The position numbers and the translations under genes are program-made. From positions 1-17,175 of the forward strand of contig JACCZO010000453.1 in assembly GCA_013695925.1 (NCBI GenBank): a DNA stretch of 17,175 nucleotides, in the 5' to 3' direction. Of this stretch, positions 1 through 10,070 are shown one piece after another (the stretch's first letter is position 1; every line of letters begins with the position of its first letter). This stretch comes from Chthoniobacterales bacterium. Lineage in GTDB: Bacteria > Verrucomicrobiota > Verrucomicrobiia > Chthoniobacterales > UBA10450. The notes below the pieces were generated by a model. The model did not search any database. It worked only from the letters and a program-made list of their open reading frames with translations, and was not told the origin of the DNA.

Positions 1-347
1 CTTTGGTTTGGAGCATAAAAACGCGGGTCGCCCGCGAGGCAGGAAACATAGGCGAAAAAGGGCCCCGGACAACTAATTATCTGGAGCAAAACCGAGGGTT
101 CAAACCCCACATCTTGCGGGCGACGCGGTTCCGCACGCAGAATATAGTGGTCCTAAGCCGAATCCGCCCGGCGAATTTCCGAAGGCCGGGGGGAAAGCGT
201 TGCGGAATGAAAAACCCGGGCGCCCGAATTGGTGGTGACACTGACTTGGAGATGGTCTTCCCGCGTTCGTCTCGGCCTCACCTCTTCGTGCAATCGCGCC
301 GCACAATCTCGTTAGGCGGCCTACTCGAGATCTAAACTTTTCTAAAA
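1..347. other. Left-edge region with no recognisable gene
   Basis: No reading frame here resembles a known protein. The 110-codon plus-strand frame covering 3-335 is rich in Arg/Gly/Pro and has no family signature, so I do not call it. Visible structure: a perfect 6-bp hairpin CGCGGG-TCG-CCCGCG at 22-36, and one copy of the repeated octamer TCGTTAGG at 309-316. I looked for tRNA, tmRNA and RNase P RNA hallmarks and found none. The T-loop-like string around 95-109 has no matching acceptor, D or anticodon arms. The region lies downstream of the minus-strand oxidoreductase and may be its 3' flank, or belong to whatever lies left of the window. Confidence 0.5.
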
Positions 348-2744
<2,397 letters not shown>

Positions 2745-2912
2745 GTAATGCGCGCACGGGCGCAGTTTTATCGAGAAGAGAGCGCGTGGAAAGCGCATTT
2801 ATTCCCGCGCCTTTCGCGCTAACCGGATCGGAAGTTTCCGCCGTTGCGCCTGCAACCTCCTGATATGAGCGTGGCCGGCGCGCTCTCGCCTAACGATGAA
2901 CACTCCGGCCGG

Positions 2913-2940
2913 TTGACTTGCTCCCGGCACACGATAGCGT
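2913..2940 (+). promoter_or_regulatory. Possible promoter for the A-type Fe-S assembly gene
   Basis: TTGACT at 2913-2918 matches five of six bases of a sigma-70 -35 box. TAGCGT at 2935-2940, after a 16-bp spacer, matches the -10 consensus only at T1, A2 and T6. A start about 7 bases downstream would fall almost on the ATG at 2949, giving a leaderless or near-leaderless message. This would fit the lack of a Shine-Dalgarno sequence. The weak -10 keeps confidence low. Confidence 0.25.
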
Positions 2941-2948
2941 TTAAGAGC

Positions 2949-3284
2949 ATGATAAACGTCACCGACAGCGCCGTGAACCACCTCCGCTCGCTCCTCGCCG
3001 AGCAGCCCGAGCCGTCCGGCAAAGGCCTCCGCCTTCAGGTGGCAAAAGGCGGATGCTCCGGCCTGCAATACGAGATGTCACTCGATCGGCGCCAGGAGGG
3101 CGACGCGATCGTGGAGCGCGACGAAATGCAATTTCTGATCGATGCCGAAAGCGCCGATTTCCTGCGCGACGCCACCCTCGACTTCGAGGACGGACTGACC
3201 GGCTCCGGTTTTCGCATCGTCAATCCCAACGCCGCCCGGACCTGCGGTTGCGGCACTTCCTTCGAACCGGTCCACCCTGCCTAA
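2949..3284 (+). CDS. A-type iron-sulfur cluster assembly/carrier protein (IscA/ErpA/HesB family)
   Basis: A 111-residue protein of normal length for A-type carriers, which accept Fe-S clusters and pass them to apoproteins in the cytoplasm. All three ligand cysteines are present: C36 in GGCSGLQY, and C99 and C101 in TCGCGTSF near the C-terminus. The start at 2949 (MINVTDSA) gives the family's usual N-terminus. The frame stays open to 2844, but those 35 residues look untranslated and overlap the divergent promoter region. The neighbour across that region is a large multi-cluster Fe-S protein, an obvious possible client (inference). The stop codon TAA lies inside a copy of the repeated octamer CCTAACGA (3280-3287). 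IscA, ErpA and SufA cannot be told apart here. Confidence 0.93.
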   Translation: MINVTDSAVNHLRSLLAEQPEPSGKGLRLQVAKGGCSGLQYEMSLDRRQEGDAIVERDEMQFLIDAESADFLRDATLDFEDGLTGSGFRIVNPNAARTCGCGTSFEPVHPA

Positions 3285-3321
3285 CGAACCGATTTCGCGG
3301 ACGACAAGCGCCGTCCCTGGC

Positions 3322-4824
3322 ATGGAACCGGACCTTTTTCGATTCGACGATCAACGCGGATTCGAGCGCAAGCGGACCAATTTTTTTGCCTGGACGGTCG
3401 TCATTCTTCTCCTTACCGGCGTCGCGCTCGCCGCCTGGCTCGGCAGCCTTTACGTCATCGGCCAGCCGGAACGTCCGGAGAGTTATCGCCTCCTGCAAAA
3501 ACTGAATAAGATCGAGGCCCCGAAACGTTTCGCCCTGACCGCCGCGCCGGGTGGCGAGTTCCTTAGTCCTAAAAAACTTTACCAACGTTATCAAGTGATG
3601 GGTCCGGCGGAGCTGGCGCGCAAAGACGCGGAGCTGACCCGAAATTTTATTCGCAACTTCGAGCAGGTTCACGGCCTCGTGACTTACGTCGTGGGGCGCT
3701 TCAACATCATGGGCGCGCGTGAGCTCACGCCGGATGATGTCTTCACTTCAGGAGCGGTCGCCTTGGCCCGCGCGGTCGAGCAACCGGAGCTGCTCATGGA
3801 GCACGTGTTTACCACGGCTACCGAGCACGACGCGAAGCTCCTGCAGGAGCGCCTCGTTATGGGGATGGATGTCAACCTGGAGCGGACCCACGATCTCTCG
3901 GCGGTCATCCACGTCGAGCGCCTGCCCGACGGCCGCATTCAGATTACGGTCGTGCCTTTGCTTTACGGAAGTTATGCGGTCACGCGCGGGACCGGCACGT
4001 TCAGCCTCGAGCCGCCGGTCGAGCTCAATCTCGCCGCCGGCTGGCCGATCTTTAAAACCGAGAACCGGCGAACGGTTGAAAACCGCTACGACAATTATCG
4101 TTCCCGGCTTGCCCCTGCGACCAGCGCGCTACCGATCGTCGGTTTGCCCCCGAGCAAGACCGCGCCGCCCCCCGAAGATGCACTCGTTAGGGTAGAACCG
4201 GCCGTGCCGCTGGACGAGGGGCCCTCCGCGCTGCCCCTTCGCGCCGGGCGCAAAGGAACCGCTGGGACGCCGAACGGGAAGATCGCGGTCGCGCGGGCTG
4301 CCGGCACACCGCTTAACGCACGCCGCGCGGAACCGGTCACCGCGGCCGATCTTGAGCCTAACGAATCCCCGGTTCTCGCCCAGGCTGCGACGTCGCCAAC
4401 CCCGATGGTCATGCGCGCCTTGCCCGTGACCGCTTCTTCGCCAGCCGTTGCGCTCACTTCCACCACCGGCGCGACCTGGAAAACATTTGGCCCCGGGGAA
4501 GCACCGGCTGGCCGGACGCTCGACACCGCTGGCCTCCGCGAAGTCGCGAACAACGGCCTGCGCGGCGAGCGCCTTTACTTGCAAGGGCAATTCGTGGTCA
4601 ATTTTGCCGACGCCAATCGCGCCGTGCTGCGCCCGACCAACGGCCAGCACGGAGGGCCGGCGCGAAACCTGCGTGTCATCGTCGATTACCCGGCCGGTGC
4701 GCCCCTCCCCGATCCCGGTTCCACCCTGAGCCGTGACGATTCGCGGCCCTTCGAGATCACTGAAGTGCGCCGTCAATCCGACGGCCAACTGAACGTCTTC
4801 GTCCGCGAAATCATTAAGCCCTAA
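3322..4824 (+). CDS. Hypothetical protein with single N-terminal membrane anchor
   Basis: A 500-residue protein I cannot assign to a family. Residues 1-20 are charged and presumably cytoplasmic; ~21-46 are a strong hydrophobic segment, followed by a long polar portion predicted outside the membrane. Residues ~50-250 look folded, with mixed charge and periodic hydrophobics. Residues ~255-400 are rich in Ala, Pro and Thr and look like a linker. The last ~100 residues look folded again (beta-rich, ending in FVREIIKP). No catalytic motif is evident. It starts 37 bases after the Fe-S assembly gene in the same direction, so co-transcription is possible. It carries three copies of the repeated octamer: L-V-R with a rare AGG (4184-4191), P-N-E (4357-4364), and its own stop codon (4820-4827). 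Confidence 0.8.
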   Translation: MEPDLFRFDDQRGFERKRTNFFAWTVVILLLTGVALAAWLGSLYVIGQPERPESYRLLQKLNKIEAPKRFALTAAPGGEFLSPKKLYQRYQVMGPAELARKDAELTRNFIRNFEQVHGLVTYVVGRFNIMGARELTPDDVFTSGAVALARAVEQPELLMEHVFTTATEHDAKLLQERLVMGMDVNLERTHDLSAVIHVERLPDGRIQITVVPLLYGSYAVTRGTGTFSLEPPVELNLAAGWPIFKTENRRTVENRYDNYRSRLAPATSALPIVGLPPSKTAPPPEDALVRVEPAVPLDEGPSALPLRAGRKGTAGTPNGKIAVARAAGTPLNARRAEPVTAADLEPNESPVLAQAATSPTPMVMRALPVTASSPAVALTSTTGATWKTFGPGEAPAGRTLDTAGLREVANNGLRGERLYLQGQFVVNFADANRAVLRPTNGQHGGPARNLRVIVDYPAGAPLPDPGSTLSRDDSRPFEITEVRRQSDGQLNVFVREIIKP

Positions 4825-4867
4825 CGATGATGATCGGTGGTACCGACCGCCGTTCGCACGTTGACGG

Positions 4868-5563
4868 CTAATGCAAGACCACTGCGCCATCGCGGATTTC
4901 CGCCGTGCTCACGTGATAAGGCGCGGCAGCTTCCATCGCAATGCCGAGAATCGATTGCCCCCGGTAGGTCATGTAGAGAACGTTCGACGGTATCGGAATT
5001 CCGTTGGCCTGGACCTTGGAAACCTGCAGCTCCTTGATCGGGGTGGGGCCGTTGGTGGTGATGACGAAACTCCCGTTTAAGTAACCCTTGGGAAAACCCG
5101 GCACCTTCTCGGATGAAATACTGAGTTGCACCGTCGCGCTGTTCCCGCTCAGAGAAACATAGGCGTGCCCGCGCGATTTCGGGTTGGCCGAAATAAGCGC
5201 GTTGATCTCGCCTGCCGTCAGGCTGAGCTGGCGTTCCGATGAGGTCGCGGCCGGAGTCTCCTCCGGGGCAGGCGTTCCGGCTGACGACGGAGGCGGAGTA
5301 TAGGATGACACGGCCCGGGCCTCCTCGAATTGATCGACCCGCTGCTGAACCTCGTTCAGCTTGGCCGACGGTAGATCTTCGATCGGCAATTTCTTCGGCT
5401 TCGAGCCGCTCGAAAGAAGCAGATAGGTCCCCAGGACAAAGACGAGAATCGTCAACACCCCAAAGCCAACCAGGAATAGACAGCTTTTGCCCAGGCAGCC
5501 GAGGCCGCCGCGTTTTGGCGGCGGCGGTTCAATCCAGTTCGGATTAGTGGAATCGATCGCCAT
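4868..5563 (-). CDS. Hypothetical membrane-anchored protein
   Basis: A 231-residue protein of unknown function. A short Pro/Gly-rich N-terminus (PPPPKRGGLGCLGKSC) leads into one membrane segment at ~27-50. A Pro/Ser/Thr-rich linker spans ~85-110, then a ~120-residue C-terminal domain begins near SLTAGEINALI. That phrase recalls extracytoplasmic lipid-binding-like domains of YpmS type, but the resemblance is weak. The start lies 3 bases after the stop of the HIT gene, so the two are probably co-transcribed. There is no Shine-Dalgarno sequence; instead a repeated octamer (5572-5579) sits 8 bases upstream of the ATG. It converges on the other membrane-anchored hypothetical, with 43 bases between their ends. 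Confidence 0.78.
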   Translation of the reverse strand: MAIDSTNPNWIEPPPPKRGGLGCLGKSCLFLVGFGVLTILVFVLGTYLLLSSGSKPKKLPIEDLPSAKLNEVQQRVDQFEEARAVSSYTPPPSSAGTPAPEETPAATSSERQLSLTAGEINALISANPKSRGHAYVSLSGNSATVQLSISSEKVPGFPKGYLNGSFVITTNGPTPIKELQVSKVQANGIPIPSNVLYMTYRGQSILGIAMEAAAPYHVSTAEIRDGAVVLH

Positions 5564-5566
5564 TCG

Positions 5567-6076
5567 TTAAGTCGTTAGGTGATTTTGCGCTTCAATCAAC
5601 TTCTGGTAGAGCGTTTGTAAACCTTCGGAGAGCAGCCGGGTCCGGCCCAGGACAGGCATGAAATTTGTATCCCCCGACCAGCGCGGCACGATGTGCAGGT
5701 GGAGGTGGTCCGCCACCCCCGCTCCCGCCGGGGTCCCGAGGTTGAGGCCGAGATTGAACCCCTGCGCTTTCATCGTCGCCCGGAGCAGCCGCTGGGCGTG
5801 GACCGCCAAAGCCCAGAGTTCGAGGACTTCGTTCTCGCCTAACGAATCCAGCTCGGCCGTCTTCCGGTAGGGGACGACCATGAGATGCCCGATTGAGTAG
5901 GGATAACGGTTCATCATCAGGAAGACGTTCTTTCTGCGCGTCACGACGAGGTGCGCGGCGTCGTCGCTCGCCTGGGCGGCTGCGGTCAGAAAATCGGGAT
6001 TGCGATTCTCGAGCTCGAAATACTCGACCCGCCAGGGGCACCAAAGGGCTTCGATTTCGGCTTTGGGAAACTCCAT
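5567..6076 (-). CDS. HIT-family nucleotide hydrolase/transferase (Ap4A-type)
   Basis: A 169-residue histidine-triad protein; the family cleaves or transfers nucleotidyl groups from substrates such as diadenosine polyphosphates. The triad H-x-H-x-H is HLHLH at 124-128, followed by IVPRW. The nucleotide-binding strand GHLMVVPYR is at 63-71, and the N-terminal LWCPWRVEYF (11-20) is typical of the longer HIT proteins (LWAPWRMEY type). The start at 6076 puts that motif at its usual distance. The frame is open to 6223, but the extra 49 residues are Arg/Ala-rich and fall in the inverted-repeat spacer. Substrate cannot be decided. It is followed by a membrane-anchored hypothetical after 3 bases. Confidence 0.92.
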   Translation of the reverse strand: MEFPKAEIEALWCPWRVEYFELENRNPDFLTAAAQASDDAAHLVVTRRKNVFLMMNRYPYSIGHLMVVPYRKTAELDSLGENEVLELWALAVHAQRLLRATMKAQGFNLGLNLGTPAGAGVADHLHLHIVPRWSGDTNFMPVLGRTRLLSEGLQTLYQKLIEAQNHLTT

Positions 6077-6173
6077 CGGTTCGTTAGGCAAGAATGACTC
6101 GGGGAGCGTATCGGCTGAGCCGACGATGTCGAGCGCGGTTTTCCTACTCCGTGCTCCGGCTCGTGATCGAGCC

Positions 6174-6259
6174 CTGTAGACGCCTTCCCCTCTGGCAGGG
6201 GCGGGAGTGATACCGCCGAACACCCAGCTCCCGCGCTTCGCACTGCGAAGCGTCTACAG
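6174..6259. repeat. Structured inverted-repeat element between HIT and glycosyltransferase genes
   Basis: Perfect 10-bp outer arms CTGTAGACGC (6174-6183) and GCGTCTACAG (6250-6259) enclose smaller hairpins: CCCCT/AGGGG (6187-6191, 6197-6201), GGCGG/CCGCC (6200-6204, 6213-6217; these two overlap by two bases and are alternatives), and CGCTTCGC-ACT-GCGAAGCG (6234-6252). The right arm contains the glycosyltransferase stop codon. There is no T-run, so it is not a classical Rho-independent terminator. It could be a REP-like dispersed element or a transcript-end stabiliser. Confidence 0.6.
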
Positions 6260-7702
6260 CGCGCGCACGAAAAACGAATAACGCGGCCGGTCCTGCGCTT
6301 TCGCCGAAACCAGCCGCAGCTTCGCCCCCGGCAGGAGGTCCAGCCAGGCTCGCGCCGGCTGGTTCCGCACCACCAGGGCATCGAGCTGACCGGCTTTCCA
6401 TTGCGCCACCGCGTCGTTAGGCGGAAGAAAGTGATCGCGCCGCAGGTAAAGCAGCATCCCCTCCTCCCGTCCTCCGACGACCGCGAAACGCCAGTTCCGC
6501 TCCGTCACTTCCGCCCGCACTTGCCGCGAGAATTGCACTAGCGCGTCGCTCCGCTCCTGCCGCGCCGTGCCGAGTTTGAAAGCGGCATAGCCCCCGGTGA
6601 AGAGAACCGCAAAAACGAGCGAAGCCACGAGCCAGGGCCGGACTTTGGCCTTCCAGCGGTCGTGTTCCAAGGCGCGCGCCACCTGCGCGCTCAACAAAAG
6701 ACAGAGCGGCGGAACGATCGGAAAAATGCGGTCGACCCGCTTCGAGGGAATGATCGAGAGCAGAAGCAAACCGCCCAGGCTCCAGCAAACGAGCCAGACC
6801 GTGTCGGGCTGCATCTGCAAGGAAAGACGTTCTCGACGGCGCCAGAAGAAGATCGCCAGGCCGAGGAGCAGCACGCTCCAGGGAGCGAACTTGTGCAGGA
6901 GATGTGGAAAATAAAAATAGATCGGCTGCGGCTTGTGCACCGTCTCGGTAAAGCGCCCGGCGAATTCCCGCACCACGACGTTCTCGTAGAAACCCTCCTG
7001 CAACATGATCCCGCCAGCCACCCAGGCGAGGAAGATGGCGAGCGATAAGATCCACGGCCACGAGCCGCACCAGCCACTCCGCCCAGTGTTTTTCCGCTGA
7101 AGAAATTGATAGACGATTAATCCCGGCAAAATTAACGCATAAATGATCGGCCCCTTGATCAGCATCGCGCTCGCCAGGAGGAGAAATGCGATCGTCCGGT
7201 CACGCGTGCTCCACGATTCTGCGCGCCGGATTTTCCGCCAGATCTGCGCGCCGATAAGGAAGGTCACGAGCGCGAGCGGCATGTCGGTTCGCACCAGGGT
7301 CGCGAGGCGCGGCGAGAGGAGATTCAGCCCGAGCGCGCTGACCGCGATCAGGCCTCCGACGACGCCGTAAGCCGCGGTCGCTTCCGTCGCCATCAACCAA
7401 AGAAGCGCGATCGCGGCCGCGAAAGACGGAATGCGCCACGCGCCTTCCCACCAGCGGATGACTGCGAAAAGCGTGGCGGAAACCCAGCCCACCAGCGGTG
7501 GTTTCGTCGCGACGCTCCCGTTAGGCGTGTGCTGGTAGAGCCAATGCCCCCCCTGCCCCACCATTTCGAATGAGGTGTAGGCCTGTTTCGCCTGGTCGTA
7601 ATCGTCCAGCGTCCAGGGGAGATTGGTGATCGCGAAAAAAAGGACGATCAGGCCAAGCACCGCCCACTTCGCCCCCGGTCGCTCGAGCCAATCAGCACTC
7701 AC
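6254..7702 (-). CDS. ArnT/PMT-like (GT39-type) membrane glycosyltransferase
   Basis: A 482-residue integral membrane protein of the superfamily that moves sugars from polyprenyl-phosphate donors to lipid or protein acceptors at the outer face of the membrane. The first membrane segment (~13-29) is followed by the hallmark periplasmic loop: acidic pair in LDDYDQAKQAY (~D33/D34), EM at 46-47, and TKPPLVGW (K67, P68, P69). Many further hydrophobic segments follow, then a soluble C-terminal tail. The GTG at 7702 overlaps the kynB stop as GTGA, a translational-coupling arrangement; a TTG at 7714 would add four residues. No relation to kynurenine metabolism is apparent beyond coupling to kynB. Acceptor and donor are unknown. 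Confidence 0.88.
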   Translation of the reverse strand: MSADWLERPGAKWAVLGLIVLFFAITNLPWTLDDYDQAKQAYTSFEMVGQGGHWLYQHTPNGSVATKPPLVGWVSATLFAVIRWWEGAWRIPSFAAAIALLWLMATEATAAYGVVGGLIAVSALGLNLLSPRLATLVRTDMPLALVTFLIGAQIWRKIRRAESWSTRDRTIAFLLLASAMLIKGPIIYALILPGLIVYQFLQRKNTGRSGWCGSWPWILSLAIFLAWVAGGIMLQEGFYENVVVREFAGRFTETVHKPQPIYFYFPHLLHKFAPWSVLLLGLAIFFWRRRERLSLQMQPDTVWLVCWSLGGLLLLSIIPSKRVDRIFPIVPPLCLLLSAQVARALEHDRWKAKVRPWLVASLVFAVLFTGGYAAFKLGTARQERSDALVQFSRQVRAEVTERNWRFAVVGGREEGMLLYLRRDHFLPPNDAVAQWKAGQLDALVVRNQPARAWLDLLPGAKLRLVSAKAQDRPRYSFFVRAL

Positions 7703-8343
7703 TTTTCTCGCCAAAGAACGGCGCGGACCGGCGCGCCGTCGCCGCCAATGATTTTCAACGGCAACGCGGACAGCGAGTAGACGCCGGCTTCTACCTTGCT
7801 CAGGTCGAGCCCTTCGAGAATCGCGATATCGGCTGCTGCCAGGGCGTGATGATTTCTCAGGTCCCTGGAATCAATCGCGTCGACCGAGGGCAAATCGAAC
7901 CCGAGCAGCTTCACTCCCCGCCTTTGCAGCCAGGAGGCGACACCAGGCGCCAAAACGGGGATTGCTGCCGGAAACTTCGTCGAGTCCGGCCAGACGCCGG
8001 TCTTGATCAAGAGGCGCGGCGCCGTCGCGTTCGGTTCCAGGTCGGCGATCGTGATTTCGCCTAACGATTCCGTAAATTTCGCGCTCAGGTCCACGACCGC
8101 GGCCCGGCCCACGTAGCGTTCCGGCGCGAAGCGATCGATCGTTAGGCCGGCGTCCTCGAAATGGAAGAAAGAGTCGGCGTGCGTCCCGGAATGCACGCTG
8201 GTGGTAATACGCCCGAGGTTGACCGAGGAGCCTTCAGCAATCCGTCCCACCAGTCGATAGTCGAAGCTTGTGTCCCCCGGCCAGGGCGCGAGATCGGCTT
8301 GGAGCGCGCGCGTGATATCGATAACGGCGTCGAGTCGGGGCAT
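7699..8343 (-). CDS. kynB: Kynurenine formamidase (arylformamidase, cyclase family)
   Basis: A 214-residue metal-dependent cyclase-family hydrolase, the usual length for KynB, which hydrolyses N-formylkynurenine to kynurenine and formate. Visible signatures: DITRAL at 9-14, APWPGDTSF at 19-27 and the metal-binding HSGTHADSFFHF at 51-62 (H51, H55, D57, H61). Cyclase-family members can have other substrates, but kynureninase and 3-hydroxyanthranilate dioxygenase in the same window support the kynurenine assignment. The start at 8343 (MPRLDAVIDI) matches the family N-terminus; the long upstream open frame runs antisense through the cupin gene and is rejected. Its stop overlaps the glycosyltransferase start. 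It contains two repeated octamers, read as S-L-G-E and L-T-I. Confidence 0.9.
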   Translation of the reverse strand: MPRLDAVIDITRALQADLAPWPGDTSFDYRLVGRIAEGSSVNLGRITTSVHSGTHADSFFHFEDAGLTIDRFAPERYVGRAAVVDLSAKFTESLGEITIADLEPNATAPRLLIKTGVWPDSTKFPAAIPVLAPGVASWLQRRGVKLLGFDLPSVDAIDSRDLRNHHALAAADIAILEGLDLSKVEAGVYSLSALPLKIIGGDGAPVRAVLWREK

Positions 8344-8390
8344 GGCGGGAGATTGGACGGCAAGCGTGGGCAAGGCAATCAAAGTCCGTT

Positions 8391-8454
8391 GGAGGGATGG
8401 GGGCCGTGCCCGTCCTCGCTGCAGAAACACTGACGACACGGCGGTCGTCCCTCC
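8391..8454. repeat. Imperfect inverted repeat between divergent kynB and cupin genes
   Basis: GGAGGGATGGGGGCCGTG (8391-8408) and CACGGCGGTCGTCCCTCC (8437-8454) are imperfect reverse complements: seven outer pairs, five inner pairs and an interrupted middle, with a 28-base spacer. The element sits between two divergent starts (8343 minus and 8491 plus), so it could be an operator or a REP-like dispersed element. It has no terminator-like T-run. Confidence 0.5.
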
Positions 8455-8490
8455 ACCAGGGAGCCTTTGCAACTCCTCCCAAAATTCGCG

Positions 8491-8847
8491 ATGCTCTCCG
8501 CCGTGAGCGAACAGGATAATCCTTGGATCGACATCGCCCCCGGCATCAAGCGACGCACGATCGCAACCGGCGCCTCGATGTATCAGATGCGGGCCGAGCT
8601 GACGGCCGGGAGCGTGTTGCCCGAGCACATGCACCCGCAGGAACAGATCGCGCATGTGATCAAAGGCCGGATGAAGCTGATCGTGGCCGGCGTGCCGCAT
8701 GAGCTCGCGGCGGGAGACGCTTTTTACCTTGCGAGCAACGTGCGGCATGGCGTGGAAACGCTCGATGACACGACCGTCATCGACACGTTCAGTCCGCCGC
8801 GCGACGACTACCTCGCGCGCGACGAAAAGGCGCGCCGCGCCTCCTGA
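8491..8847 (+). CDS. Small single-domain cupin protein
   Basis: A 118-residue single-domain cupin. The metal-binding first motif is in GSVLPEHMHPQEQIAHVIKG (H46, H48, Q52) and the second in GDAFYLASNVRHGVE (H86). Such proteins are small metal-binding sensors, isomerases or dioxygenases, and no substrate can be inferred. The start is uncertain: ATG 8491 is chosen, GTG 8503 would begin MSEQDNPWIDIAPG, and TTG 8467 is a longer option. None has a Shine-Dalgarno sequence. The stop TGA directly abuts the ATG of the next gene, so the two are almost certainly co-transcribed. No perfect copy of the repeated octamer lies in this gene or the next. Confidence 0.85.
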   Translation: MLSAVSEQDNPWIDIAPGIKRRTIATGASMYQMRAELTAGSVLPEHMHPQEQIAHVIKGRMKLIVAGVPHELAAGDAFYLASNVRHGVETLDDTTVIDTFSPPRDDYLARDEKARRAS

Positions 8848-10017
8848 ATGAAAATTATCTCTGGCGGACAAACGGGAGTCGATCGGGCCGCACTCGATGC
8901 CGCGATGTCGTCAGGGGTGGATTGCGGCGGCTGGTGCCCGGCGGGCCGGCTCGACGAAAATGGCGTCATTCCCGCGCACTACCCGCTGCGGGAATTGCAG
9001 CAAGGCGGCTACCTCGGGCGCACGGCGCGAAACGTCGGCGAAGCGGATGGCACGGTTATTTTTTATGCCGGCTCGCTGCAGGGCGGAACGAAGGCGACAG
9101 CGGACTTTTGCTCCAGTCACGAAAAGCCGTGCCTGCTCATCGACGCTTCCCTCCCGCCCGAGAAAGCGGCGTTGCAACTCAAGGAGTTCGTGCGGACGAA
9201 TCAGATCGAGGTCCTCAATGTTGCGGGCCCGCGCGCCAGCCAGTGGCAGCAGGGTTACGCGCTCGCTTTCCGAACGCTGGAAATCTTTTTCCATCCTGCC
9301 ATCCCGAAGCTTTCGTTCGTTGTCCCTGCGCATAACGAGGAACACGAGTTGCCGGCCTGCCTGACCGCCTTGCGCAGTGCCGCCGAAGCCTCGCAGCAGA
9401 CCTGCGAGCTGATCGTGGTCGACGACGCGTCCAGCGATCGCACCGCAGCGATCGCCCGGGAATTCGGCGCCCGCGTCGTGACCATCAATCGACGGCAGAT
9501 CGCGGCGGCGCGCAACGCCGGTGCGCATGCTGCGCGAGGGGAGATTCTGTTCTTCGTCGATGCCGACACGCACATCGCACCCGGACACGTGACGGGAGCG
9601 CTCGCCGCGCTTGCGCAAGGTTGCACCGGGGGCGGCGCGCGGGTCGACATGGAGGGACGCCTCCCTCTTTTCACCCGCGTTTTGGTGCGCGCATTCTGCC
9701 TCGTCTATTTCGGAACGGGCTTTGGCGCGGGCGCATTTCTCTTCGCCCGCCGCACGGCTTTCGAGGAGGCCGGTGGATTCGACGAGCAATACTTTGCCGG
9801 CGAAGAAGTCTATCTCAGCCTCGCGCTGCGGAAACGCGGACGATTCAAGATCCTGCGCGAACCAGTCATCACCTCGGGACGGAAGCTCCGCCTGCATCGC
9901 CCGGGCGTTCTGCTCGGGCAGACATTTTTCATCTTGTTAGGCGGGCGCCGCGCGCTGCGGACCCGCAAAAAGCTCGCGCTCTGGTACGACGGCAAACGGG
10001 AACGCCCGGCGATCTGA
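8848..10017 (+). CDS. Fusion protein: putative molybdenum-carrier/SLOG-like domain plus family-2 glycosyltransferase
   Basis: A 389-residue two-domain protein. Residues 1-~148 begin with ISGGQTGVDRAALDAA and contain the CGGWCPAGR and GTKATADFC blocks of the putative molybdenum carrier family, a Rossmann-like fold related to SLOG nucleotide-binding domains. Residues ~152-389 begin IPKLSFVVPAHNEEHELPACL, a GT-A N-terminus, with D192/D193 (VVDDASS) and the metal-binding D-A-D at 238-240 (FFVDADTHI), so this half is a family-2 glycosyltransferase. A hydrophobic stretch near LGQTFFILLGG close to the C-terminus may touch the membrane. The frame runs through the junction; an ATC stands where a free-standing glycosyltransferase would have its ATG. 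The joint role is unknown. Confidence 0.87.
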   Translation: MKIISGGQTGVDRAALDAAMSSGVDCGGWCPAGRLDENGVIPAHYPLRELQQGGYLGRTARNVGEADGTVIFYAGSLQGGTKATADFCSSHEKPCLLIDASLPPEKAALQLKEFVRTNQIEVLNVAGPRASQWQQGYALAFRTLEIFFHPAIPKLSFVVPAHNEEHELPACLTALRSAAEASQQTCELIVVDDASSDRTAAIAREFGARVVTINRRQIAAARNAGAHAARGEILFFVDADTHIAPGHVTGALAALAQGCTGGGARVDMEGRLPLFTRVLVRAFCLVYFGTGFGAGAFLFARRTAFEEAGGFDEQYFAGEEVYLSLALRKRGRFKILREPVITSGRKLRLHRPGVLLGQTFFILLGGRRALRTRKKLALWYDGKRERPAI

Positions 10018-10053
10018 CGAATTTCTCGGTTGAGTCTGTGGGGACAGAAGCAG

Positions 10054-10060
10054 AAGGTGA
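10054..10060 (+). promoter_or_regulatory. Shine-Dalgarno-like site for the dioxygenase gene
   Basis: AAGGTGA at 10054-10060 lies ten bases before the ATG at 10071. It is one of the few recognisable ribosome binding sites in the window; most other starts overlap an upstream gene or have no purine-rich box. Confidence 0.5.
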
Positions 10061-10070
10061 ATTCTGAGCT

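Noticed and set aside
93..125. tRNA-like T-arm string GGGTTCAAACCCC
   Set aside because: No acceptor, anticodon or D-arm can be built around it.
3..335. 110-codon plus-strand open frame at the left edge
   Set aside because: Composition is Arg/Gly/Pro-rich with no motif or recognisable start context; a chance open frame is common in GC-rich DNA.
6077..6223. Upstream extension of the HIT gene by 49 codons
   Set aside because: The extension encodes Arg/Ala/Gly-rich sequence overlapping the inverted-repeat element; the family N-terminus fits the ATG at 6076.
8344..8871. Long N-terminal extension of kynB
   Set aside because: It would run antisense through the cupin gene and add 176 residues absent from the cyclase family; MPRLDAVIDI at 8343 is the natural start.
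8911..9897. 328-codon minus-strand frame opposite the fusion glycosyltransferase
   Set aside because: It is a mirror of the real coding frame on the other strand, with no motifs.
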